This document shows positions 1 to 6,337 of a DNA stretch of 9,237 nucleotides, piece by piece. Both the position numbers and the translations under genes were made by a program. The first letter of the stretch is position 1. Each line of letters begins with the position of its first letter. The stretch is from Alphaproteobacteria bacterium (GTDB lineage Bacteria > Pseudomonadota > Alphaproteobacteria > Sphingomonadales > Sphingomonadaceae). A model generated the notes under the pieces. The model had not been told where the DNA came from, made no database searches, and saw nothing but the letters and a program-made list of their open reading frames with translations. Where the stretch lies: positions 1 through 9,237 of the forward strand of contig VBAE01000040.1 of NCBI GenBank assembly GCA_005882415.1. Direction: 5' to 3'.

Positions 1-137
1 CAGTTCCGTTCTTCGGCTTCCGAAGCGCCCGACGAGCTCGTCCGCTGCGACGCTCGGGTCCCGCCGCTCGCACCCAGCGGCAAGTGATGGATTTCGCCGG
101 ATTGTGCTGATAACCATGCGCCCCGAGAGGGGATAAA
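1..137. other. Leader region with possible tail of an upstream gene
   Basis: No complete gene is visible. Frame 1 on the + strand is open from the window edge to a TGA at 85-87 (28 codons, mostly G/C third positions), so it could be the tail of an upstream gene. A second + frame and one - frame are also open, so the choice is not secure. Just before the lipoprotein start, CCCC (121-124) and GGGG (129-132) can pair around GAGA. This small hairpin would cover the AGAGGGG ribosome-binding site. I see no convincing -35/-10 pair. Confidence 0.25.
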
Positions 138-986
138 ATGCGTCCGTCGTTAATTGCCTTGCTTCCCGCCGCCCTGCTTGCGGGCTGCGCCGGCTACGCC
201 ATCGATTATGCCAAGCCGAAGACGTCGATCATCCAGCCGGCGCTCGCGCGCTACGCTTTGGACGCCCGCCAGTCGCAGTGCGTGTCGGACACTCTCACCA
301 AGACTCTGACGGTGTGGCAGCTTCGCCAGCTCCAGATCGTCGCCGGTGCGTTGAAACCGGCGGCGGGGGACAATCGGCCGCTCGGCGGCTCCGATCTCGT
401 CTGGGCGGCGAAGAACGTCCGCGATCCCGAAGTTCGGCCCAAGGTGGAGCAGGCGGTGGCGAGCTGCGGCATCGCCGGCGCTCCCGCGCGCGTGGCGGCG
501 CCTACGGTGGGCGAGCAGCCGGCGGTTGCGGCCGAGCAGCCCGCGCTCAAGCCCGGCGCTCCGGCTCCGGATTACGGCAAGCCGCTTGCCACCATCCCCC
601 CGCCCGCGCCCGGCGCGCCCGTCGCGGCGCCTGTCCCCGGTGGGCCGGCACCTGTGGCGGCCGAGCCGGGGCTTCCGAACTGGATCAACCTCGGCGCCGC
701 CCCGACCGGCCAGTCGATCGCGGTCGACGCGGCGACGATGGAAGGGAAGGGGACGCTCCGCACCGCCTGGTTCAGGCTCAGCAATCCGGGCAAGGGCCGC
801 TCGCCGGCGGCTTATTATTTACGCATCGATTGCGCCGCGAAGACGATCAACTCGCTCGGCCTCAAGCGCTTCGGCGCCAATGACGAGGTGGTCGACAACG
901 TCGATTACGGCCCGAACGGCGAGGGCGCGGCGCCGATCGAGGGCGGGACGGTGATGGAAATCGCCTATCTGGCGCTCTGCACCTGA
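138..986 (+). CDS. Lipoprotein with C-terminal surface-adhesin-E-like domain
   Basis: A 282-residue envelope lipoprotein of unknown precise role. The N-terminus is a type II signal peptide with lipobox LAGC and lipidated Cys17. Residues about 20-112 form a small domain with two cysteines (C48, C110). Residues about 113-178 are a Pro/Ala-rich linker of the kind that spans periplasm or cell surface. Residues 181-282 have the pattern I associate with the surface-adhesin protein E family: a WINLG start, VDAATM, an IDCAA cysteine (C232), a PIEGGT turn and a penultimate Cys (C281), probably a disulfide pair. That family call is from remembered motifs. The ATG at 138 is set by AGAGGGG (126-132) five bases upstream. 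The next gene starts 25 bp after the stop on the same strand, so the two may be co-transcribed. No catalytic motif is seen. Confidence 0.88.
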   Translation: MRPSLIALLPAALLAGCAGYAIDYAKPKTSIIQPALARYALDARQSQCVSDTLTKTLTVWQLRQLQIVAGALKPAAGDNRPLGGSDLVWAAKNVRDPEVRPKVEQAVASCGIAGAPARVAAPTVGEQPAVAAEQPALKPGAPAPDYGKPLATIPPPAPGAPVAAPVPGGPAPVAAEPGLPNWINLGAAPTGQSIAVDAATMEGKGTLRTAWFRLSNPGKGRSPAAYYLRIDCAAKTINSLGLKRFGANDEVVDNVDYGPNGEGAAPIEGGTVMEIAYLALCT

Positions 987-1011
987 GCGGCGGACGAGGG
1001 CGCGAGCGGAC

Positions 1012-1905
1012 GTGAACCCGATCCTGCCCCTCGTCGCGGCCGAGCTGGATGTGCCCGTCGACGCGCGAGTCTCGGCGATGGCGGCGGCGGTGGCGGCGCT
1101 CTACCCCAAGGCGGCGCGGGCGGTGCTGTTCTACGGCTCGTGCCTGAGGGAGAGCGCGCTCGAAGGGCTGATGCTCGATTTCTACCTGGTCGTGTCGAGC
1201 TACCGCGACGCCTACGGCAAGTCCTGGCTCGCCCCGGCCAACCGCCTGATCCCGCCCAACGTCTTTCCCTTCGTTCATGAGGGACTGAGCGCCAAATATG
1301 CGGTGCTGAGCGAGGCCGATTTCGCCCGGGAGTGCAGCCCAAGGGCGGGGAGCGTCTCGGTCTACGCCCGCTTCGCCCAGCCGGCGCGGCTGGTCTGGCA
1401 GGCGGACGCGGATGCAAAGAGGAGCGCGGTGGAGGCGGTGGCGGAGGCTGCTCCGACCCTGCTCGGCCTCGCCCGGCCTTGCCTCACTGACGAGGAGGCA
1501 TCCGACCCGCTGGCGGTGTGGCGCCGGGCGTTCGAACTCACCTACGGCGCGGAGATCAGGGCCGAGCGCGCGTCCCGCCCCGGCTCGATCGTCGATCACG
1601 ATCCCGAGCGCTACCGCCGCTTCGCTGAGGCGCTCGGCGCCTCAGAGCCGCTCGGCCAAGGCGAGGTGGAGCGCCGCGCCTGCGCGAAGGCCTGGCGTCG
1701 CCGCCAGCGCAAGGGCAAGCGGACGACCGTGCTGAGGCTGGCCAAGGCAAGCTTCACCTTCGCCGGCGGGGTCGAATATCTCGCCTGGAAGATCAACCGG
1801 CACGCGGGCACCAAGATCGAACTCAAGCCCTGGCAGCGGCGCTGGCCGCTGCTCGCCGCGGTCACTCTGCTGCCGCGGCTCGTGAAGCGGGGCGCGATCC
1901 GCTGA
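1012..1905 (+). CDS. Tam41-like nucleotidyltransferase (CDP-lipid type)
   Basis: A 297-residue protein resembling the Tam41/Mmp37 family, whose mitochondrial members make CDP-diacylglycerol from phosphatidate and CTP. Visible features: YGSCLRES (41-48) followed by LDFYLVV (55-61), the GS...DF layout of this nucleotidyltransferase fold; NVFPF (83-87) where the family has its glycine/asparagine loop; AKYAVLS (94-100); SVYARFAQPARLV (116-128), matching the family's conserved 'GR..KPV' region; and ELTYGAEIR (175-183). The C-terminus (about 225-297) is strongly basic with a hydrophobic stretch near 279-290, suggesting peripheral membrane binding. The start is GTG at 1012 with GAGGG at 996-1000. 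Substrate is inferred: phosphatidate is the family default, but the nearby ceramide operon makes a sphingolipid head-group step possible. The last 44 bp overlap the 3' end of the sensor kinase gene on the other strand. Confidence 0.8.
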   Translation: MNPILPLVAAELDVPVDARVSAMAAAVAALYPKAARAVLFYGSCLRESALEGLMLDFYLVVSSYRDAYGKSWLAPANRLIPPNVFPFVHEGLSAKYAVLSEADFARECSPRAGSVSVYARFAQPARLVWQADADAKRSAVEAVAEAAPTLLGLARPCLTDEEASDPLAVWRRAFELTYGAEIRAERASRPGSIVDHDPERYRRFAEALGASEPLGQGEVERRACAKAWRRRQRKGKRTTVLRLAKASFTFAGGVEYLAWKINRHAGTKIELKPWQRRWPLLAAVTLLPRLVKRGAIR

Positions 1906-3751
1906 CGCGGTGGGCAAGCGCGGCGGCCACCGAATCCGCCAGCGCCGCCACCGTGAACGGCTTCCGAAGCATGTCCCAGCCGGTCAGGTCCTCGCCTTCG
2001 CCCGCCTCGCCGACATAGCCGGTGACGAACAGCACGCCGATCCACGGGTAGAGTTCGCTCGCGCGGCGGACCAGCTCCGGGCCGGTCATCTCGGGCATCA
2101 TCACGTCGGTGATGATCAGCTCGAAGCCGGAATCCCGCTCCAACAGTTCCAGCGCGTCGGTGCCGCTGGCGCAGGCGGTGGGGCGGTAGCCGAGCTCTTC
2201 CAGCGCCCCCATCGTCGCCCGGCTCACCCGCGGGTCGTCCTCGACGACCAGGATGGCCGTGCCGGCAGGCGCCGGTTCGTGCCCGCCCGTGTCCGCCGCC
2301 GGCCGCGCCAGATCGTCCTCGCTGGCTTCGGCGCGGGGGAGGAAGATGGAGACGGTGGTGCCCTTGCCCACTTCGGACTCGATGGCGACGTCGCCGCCCG
2401 ACTGGCGCGCGAAGCCGAAAATCTGGCTTAGGCCGAGGCCGGTGCCCTTGCCGACCGGCTTGGTAGTGAAGAAAGGCTCGAACACGCGCTCCAGATGCTC
2501 GGGTGCGATCCCGGTGCCGCTGTCGGATACGCCGATCTTCACATAGTCGCCCGGAGCGAGCTCGCCCTGCTGCGCCGCGACCATGACGTTCTCGACCGAA
2601 ATGCGGAGCCGTCCCTCGCCGTCCATCGCGTCGCGGCCGTTGACCGCCATGTTCAGGATCGCGTTCTCGAGCTGGTTGGTGTCGACCCGAACCTGCCACG
2701 CCTCGTCGGGGAAGCTCGTCTCGACCGTGATCCGCTCGCCAATCGACCGGTCGACGAGGTCGAGCATGCCTTCGACAAGCTCGGTCGGCGCGATCCCCTC
2801 GGGCCGGAGCGGCTCGGCGCGGGCGAAGGCGAGCAGCCGCCGGGTCAGCGCCGCGGCACGGGTCGCCCCCTCCATCGCATTGTCGAGGTGGAACTCGACT
2901 TCGCGCTTGTCCCCGCTCAGCCGCCGCCGGGCGAGGTCCAGCCCGCCGACGACGACTGCCAGCATATTGTTGAAGTCGTGCGCGATCCCGCCGGTGAGTT
3001 GCCCCACCGCTTCCATCTTCTGAACCTGGCGAAGCTGAGCCTCCGCCGCCTCACGCTCCGCCGCTTCCTGGCGCAGCCGCTCGTTCGCATCGGTAAGCTC
3101 ATGCGTCCGCTCCCGAACCGCCTCCTCGAGCCGGTCGGCGCGGCTGGCTTCGTCGGCGGCGGAGCGAAGCGCCTCGAGACGTTCGCTGATGGCGCGGTAG
3201 GCGAGCCAGCCGAGCACCACCGCGCCGAAGCCGATCAGCACCGCAAGCCAGCCGAGCAAGGTGGTCAGGCGGTCCGCCTGCTCCCCCGACGCGCCGGTCT
3301 GCGACATGCGCCGCCTGAGGTCGATGCGTTCGGCCGCGGAGATTTCGCCCAGCTTCGCACTGAGCTGCGGCCCGAGCGGAGACTTGGTCGCGGCGAAGAA
3401 GAAATTGACTCCACCCTCGCCCTTCTGCCGGCTCGCCGCGGCGGCCGCTGCCGCAAGCTCCCGTCCGCGTAAGCCGTAGAGCCGCTGGAGGTCGCCGACC
3501 CGCTGCGTCTGCGCAGAATCGGCGCGGACCAGCCGCTGGAGTTCGTTGATCAGAGCCTGGGCGGAGCGCCACTGGGTGTAATAGAGCGTCCCCGTCTCCG
3601 GCTTCTCGTCGAGCACATAGCGCCCCAGAGCCGCCTCGGCGCGGGCGAGGGTGCCGTCGACGGTGCGGGTCAGCAGCATGACGTCGTAGCTGTGCCGCTC
3701 GGACGCGAGCGCATCGTCGCGCGCCTTGTTCGAGATGCTGACCATCGCCAT
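1862..3751 (-). CDS. CHASE3-type hybrid sensor histidine kinase
   Basis: Membrane sensor kinase, 629 residues from the first ATG (complement 3751). Residues about 8-160 are a helical extracytoplasmic sensor of CHASE3 type (RTVDGTLARAEAALGRYVLD at 29-48). A membrane helix spans about 163-185, then a coiled coil to about 245. The kinase core has H-box GGIAHDFNN (phospho-His258), N-box around N367-N371, DSGTG (410-414), FEPFFTTK (424-431) and GKGTGLGLS (434-442). A C-terminal receiver has acidic pocket EDD (504-506), phospho-Asp549 in ITDVMMPEMTG, T577 and K597. No DNA-binding output follows, so it probably passes phosphate to a separate protein. CHASE3 domains normally sit between two membrane helices. 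The missing first helix is encoded in frame upstream of this ATG (to about 3820) where no ATG/GTG/TTG exists, so the true start is uncertain. A CTG at complement 3781 would give 639 residues. It lies 82 bp behind spt and probably shares its transcript. Confidence 0.93.
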   Translation of the reverse strand: MAMVSISNKARDDALASERHSYDVMLLTRTVDGTLARAEAALGRYVLDEKPETGTLYYTQWRSAQALINELQRLVRADSAQTQRVGDLQRLYGLRGRELAAAAAAASRQKGEGGVNFFFAATKSPLGPQLSAKLGEISAAERIDLRRRMSQTGASGEQADRLTTLLGWLAVLIGFGAVVLGWLAYRAISERLEALRSAADEASRADRLEEAVRERTHELTDANERLRQEAAEREAAEAQLRQVQKMEAVGQLTGGIAHDFNNMLAVVVGGLDLARRRLSGDKREVEFHLDNAMEGATRAAALTRRLLAFARAEPLRPEGIAPTELVEGMLDLVDRSIGERITVETSFPDEAWQVRVDTNQLENAILNMAVNGRDAMDGEGRLRISVENVMVAAQQGELAPGDYVKIGVSDSGTGIAPEHLERVFEPFFTTKPVGKGTGLGLSQIFGFARQSGGDVAIESEVGKGTTVSIFLPRAEASEDDLARPAADTGGHEPAPAGTAILVVEDDPRVSRATMGALEELGYRPTACASGTDALELLERDSGFELIITDVMMPEMTGPELVRRASELYPWIGVLFVTGYVGEAGEGEDLTGWDMLRKPFTVAALADSVAAALAHRVSGSRPASRAAAAE

Positions 3752-3787
3752 CAGGGCGACGAGGAGGAGGGTGGCGAGCAGGGCGCC

Positions 3788-3812
3788 GGGCTGGAAAGCC
3801 GCTGTCCAGCCC
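3788..3812 (-). promoter_or_regulatory. Hairpin between spt and the sensor kinase
   Basis: A perfect 8-bp inverted repeat, GGGCTGGA (3788-3795) and TCCAGCCC (3805-3812), has a 9-base loop. Read on the - strand it follows the spt stop by about 20 bases. It is immediately preceded by AAGAG, so that AAGAGGGG, a good ribosome-binding sequence, overlaps the 5' arm. There is no T-run after it on either strand, so it is not a standard intrinsic terminator. If the kinase reading frame extends upstream, the hairpin lies inside codons for its first membrane helix. Possible roles are partial attenuation, RNA processing or control of kinase translation, all inferred. Confidence 0.4.
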
Positions 3813-3833
3813 CTCTTAAAACCGTTCGCCGCG

Positions 3834-5099
3834 TCAGCTTATGCAGCCGGTCGCACGGCCGGCCGCAGCGAACATCTCCAATATCTGGCCGACCTGCTCG
3901 TCTGTGTGGTCCGCGCAGAGCGAGCAGCGCAGCAGGTACATGCCGGCCGGGGTTGCCGGCGGGCGGGCCATGTTGACGTAGAGGCCCTGCTCGATCAGCG
4001 CCTGCCACATCCTCACCGTCGCCTCCTGATCGGGCAGGAGCACGGCGATGATCGCCGACTGCGCGTCCTCGGTGGCGAGATCGAAGCCGAGCTGGCGGAG
4101 GCCCTGGTGGAGCCGCCGGCTGTTCTTCCAGAGATGCTCGCGCTTGGCGCCGGCATCCTTCAGCTTGCGGATCGACGTTGCCGCGGTCGCGACCACCGAG
4201 GGCGGCAGCGAGGCGGTGAAGACGTAAGGCCGGCAGACGAGGCGGAGCACCTCGAACTTGGGATGGTTCGAGACGATGAAGCCGCCCACCGTCCCGACCG
4301 ACTTGGAGAAGGTGCCGACGACGAAATCGACCTGGTCCTCGACCCCGGCTTCCTCGAACACGCCGCGGCCGTTCTTGCCGAAGAAGCCCATGCCGTGGGC
4401 TTCGTCGACCGCGACCATAGCGCCGTGACGCTTGGAGACTTCGACCATCTCTTTGAGCGGCGCGATGTCGCCGAGCATCGAATAGACGCCCTCCAGGACG
4501 ACCAGCCGCCCGCCCTCGGCCGGGAGGCGGCGGAGGCGCTTCTCCAGATCCTCGACGCTGTTGTGGCGGAAGCGGACGATCTGGGCATTGCCCAATGCGC
4601 AGCCGTCGTAGATCGAGGCGTGGCTGTCGGCGTCGAGGATGATGTAATCCTCCTTGCCGGCGATGGTCGACATCAGGCCGAGATTGGCCTGGTAGCCGGT
4701 GGAGAAGACCATGGCGTGGCGGGTGCCGTAAAAATCCTTGAGCGCGTCCTCGCAGGCCTTGTGGCCCTGGTAGGTGCCGTTCAGCACCCGGCTCCCGGTG
4801 GTGCCGGCCCCGAACTCGTCCAGCGCCTGCTTGCCGGCGGCGACGACGTCGGGATCGAAGGTCATCCCCATATAATTGTAGGTGCCGAGGAGGATCGTTT
4901 CCTTGCCCTTGATGATCGCGAGGGTGGGGGAGAGGACCTCGTCCATCACGATCGCGAACGGATCGCGCACCCCGGTGTCGAGCAGCGCCTGGCGCTCCTC
5001 GATCAGCGGATCGAATTTAGAGAAGAGGTCGCGGGGCCCGCCGCGGCCGATCTGGGTCTCCTCGGCCGGGTCCATGGCGTTGCGAGGCGATTCAGTCAT
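3834..5099 (-). CDS. spt: Serine palmitoyltransferase
   Basis: Soluble PLP enzyme of the alpha-oxoamine synthase family. It condenses L-serine with an acyl thioester (acyl-ACP in alphaproteobacteria) to give 3-ketosphinganine, the first committed step of sphingolipid synthesis. The 421 residues match the usual length of bacterial Spt (about 420). PLP-site residues are all present: His160 (ring stacking, DADSHAS), Asp232 and His235 (VDEAH), the Schiff-base Lys266 in GTFSKSVGTVGG, and Arg379 in NMARPPATPAG, each one position beyond the remembered S. paucimobilis numbering. TYNYMGM (73-79) and the LEGVYSMLGDIAPL segment (202-215) are also near-identical from memory. The frame stays open upstream, but the start at complement 5099 is chosen because AAAGGG lies 8 bases upstream and family length fits. 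The ATG overlaps the TGA of the preceding secreted-protein gene (ATGA), indicating translational coupling. Confidence 0.98.
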   Translation of the reverse strand: MTESPRNAMDPAEETQIGRGGPRDLFSKFDPLIEERQALLDTGVRDPFAIVMDEVLSPTLAIIKGKETILLGTYNYMGMTFDPDVVAAGKQALDEFGAGTTGSRVLNGTYQGHKACEDALKDFYGTRHAMVFSTGYQANLGLMSTIAGKEDYIILDADSHASIYDGCALGNAQIVRFRHNSVEDLEKRLRRLPAEGGRLVVLEGVYSMLGDIAPLKEMVEVSKRHGAMVAVDEAHGMGFFGKNGRGVFEEAGVEDQVDFVVGTFSKSVGTVGGFIVSNHPKFEVLRLVCRPYVFTASLPPSVVATAATSIRKLKDAGAKREHLWKNSRRLHQGLRQLGFDLATEDAQSAIIAVLLPDQEATVRMWQALIEQGLYVNMARPPATPAGMYLLRCSLCADHTDEQVGQILEMFAAAGRATGCIS

Positions 5100-5965
5100 G
5101 GAATTAGCCCTTTGGAAGATGCCGAACGCGCCCCCAATTGTTTGTAGGAGAGGTTGTCGCCGATGGCGAGGCCAGCCTTCCGCACCACTTCGGGCGGCAG
5201 GAGCTGGTGCAGCGAGATGCCGGGATCGTGGGACAGGGCCACCAACGCCATGAGGCCGCCATATGTAGCGCTCTGCATCGAAATGAGCTTCTCGCCCAGT
5301 TCGGTCTTGCGAAGCCGCCTCAGGGCCGGAGACTTCTCCAGCGCCTTGCACTCAGGAGGAGGTGCGGCCCTGGAGGAGGGTGCGCACCAATAATAGCCGT
5401 CCCGGATGAGTTTGCGCAGCGCCTTGCCGTCCTCGCTCCTCGCGAGCTCGGCGAGCGCGATCAGCTCCGCGTCCACGCTCCGCGCCGGGCCGTCCTGGAT
5501 CCTGGCAAGCTCCCCCGCATACACTTTCCTCTCATTCTCCGAGAGCTCACCGACAGCGGAATGTCCGGCCATGGTTCGCCGGTACAGACCGGAGCGGAGA
5601 GCGACGACCTCGGGGTGCAGGAGTTCGAGCGCGCGCCGGTCGAGCATGGTCGCGAGCGTGGGGCGATATTGTCCCATTTCAGCGGCGCGACGGGCGACAG
5701 CGAAGGAGCGTGCGGCATCGGCCCGGTCCGGATTGGCGGCGACCAGGGCTTCGATCGCGGGCTGCCAGAACGGATCGATCGCCGCCGCCGCTTCCTCCTC
5801 GATCCCGATGGAATCGAGAAATGGGTCGACCGACTTGAACCTGAGCGGAGGGTTCTTCCAGCCGTGGCCGGCGCCGGCAGGAGGCTGCTCCGACGCTAAG
5901 GCTGCCGAGCTCGTGGCGAGAGGGACAAGGACAAGGATCGTCAGGAGCCGGAGGAAGGCCAGCAT
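5096..5965 (-). CDS. Secreted protein of unknown function in the spt operon
   Basis: A 289-residue protein I do not recognise. It has a type I signal peptide: R6, hydrophobic core 7-18, likely cleavage after AALA at residue 24, so the mature protein should be periplasmic. The mature part is mainly helical and charged, with no membrane helix. Notable stretches are FKSVDPFLDSIGI (43-55), a helical region 60-190, and YYWCAPSSRAAPPPEC (191-206). That last stretch holds the only two cysteines (C194, C206), which could form a disulfide around a proline loop. No catalytic motif is evident. The gene starts 7 bp after acp and its stop overlaps the spt start in ATGA, so it is embedded in the sphingolipid operon. 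Its own ribosome-binding site is weak, consistent with coupling to acp. A role in handling or sensing sphingolipid in the envelope is a guess from position only. Confidence 0.88.
   Translation of the reverse strand: MLAFLRLLTILVLVPLATSSAALASEQPPAGAGHGWKNPPLRFKSVDPFLDSIGIEEEAAAAIDPFWQPAIEALVAANPDRADAARSFAVARRAAEMGQYRPTLATMLDRRALELLHPEVVALRSGLYRRTMAGHSAVGELSENERKVYAGELARIQDGPARSVDAELIALAELARSEDGKALRKLIRDGYYWCAPSSRAAPPPECKALEKSPALRRLRKTELGEKLISMQSATYGGLMALVALSHDPGISLHQLLPPEVVRKAGLAIGDNLSYKQLGARSASSKGLIP
5108..5113 (-). promoter_or_regulatory. Ribosome-binding site of spt
   Basis: AAAGGG read on the - strand, 8 bases before the ATG at complement 5099. It decides the spt start: the same frame is open another 84 codons upstream, but that extension runs through the coding sequence of the preceding gene and has no resemblance to Spt. 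It also favours this ATG over the in-frame Met at residue 9. Confidence 0.65.
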
Positions 5966-5972
5966 GCCCGCT

Positions 5973-6221
5973 TCAGCCGTCGTTCCGCAGTTCCTCGACC
6001 GCGTCGACGAGCTGCCCCACCGTCTCGATCTCGGCCTGCATGTTCATGGTGATGAGGATGTCGAACTCGTCCTCGATCGCGGCGACGAAATCCATCACCG
6101 TCAGGCTGTCCCATTCGAGATCGCCCGCGAAGCTGGTCTCCTCGGTCAGCGCGATCTCCTTCTTGTTGAAGGGCGCGATCAGCTCCGCCACCTTGTCGAA
6201 TGTCTGGTCTCTGTCGGTCAT
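5973..6221 (-). CDS. Acyl carrier protein for sphingolipid synthesis (AcpR type)
   Basis: Small acidic carrier protein, 82 residues, normal length for an ACP. The phosphopantetheine attachment site is Ser39 in EWDSLTVMDF, at the start of the second helix. The rest has the usual three-helix spacing and an acidic helix II/III surface (AAIEDEFDI, 47-55). It differs from the housekeeping AcpP signature (DSLD.VELVM), which supports a specialised role. In Caulobacter a dedicated ACP next to spt delivers the acyl group for 3-ketosphinganine formation. The same job is inferred here from its place as first gene of the acp - secreted protein - spt run. AAGGGA (6227-6232) lies 5 bases before the ATG. 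A divergent gene starts 116 bp away, so the operon promoter should lie in 6222-6337. Confidence 0.94.
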   Translation of the reverse strand: MTDRDQTFDKVAELIAPFNKKEIALTEETSFAGDLEWDSLTVMDFVAAIEDEFDILITMNMQAEIETVGQLVDAVEELRNDG

Positions 6222-6337
6222 GCCGGTCCCTTATGTCCCCGCCGCTGCTCTGCCAAGGGAATAGGGCGGGATCGCGGCATTGGCAGGGCGGGAGACTTGG
6301 GGCAGGCTGGCCGCTGCTGGGGGAGACGGTGGACGTG
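6222..6337. promoter_or_regulatory. Divergent promoter region between acp and the + strand gene
   Basis: A 116-bp spacer between the divergent starts at 6221 (-) and 6338 (+), the only place where promoters for both units can easily lie. It holds a perfect 7-bp inverted repeat, CTGCCAA (6250-6256) and TTGGCAG (6280-6286), arm centres 30 bp apart, which could bind a dimeric regulator on both sides of a promoter. A repeat this short can occur by chance here. GGAG (6322-6325) is the probable ribosome-binding site of the + gene. No strong -35/-10 pair is visible on either strand. Confidence 0.35.

Noticed and set aside
2495..3472. A 325-codon + strand open frame opposite the sensor kinase
   Set aside because: It lies fully antisense to the kinase core, which carries all expected H, N and G boxes; the product is Arg/Pro-rich low-complexity sequence.
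3788..3812. Intrinsic terminator after spt
   Set aside because: The stem is good, but no T-run follows on either strand, so it is kept as a hairpin of unknown role only.
3726..5147. A 473-codon open frame on the + strand opposite spt
   Set aside because: It is the antisense shadow of the clear Spt coding sequence. High GC keeps stops rare, and the translation has no recognisable pattern.
5100..5351. An 84-residue N-terminal extension of Spt
   Set aside because: It overlaps the secreted-protein gene in another frame, shows no Spt similarity, and would exceed family length. AAAGGG supports the start at complement 5099.
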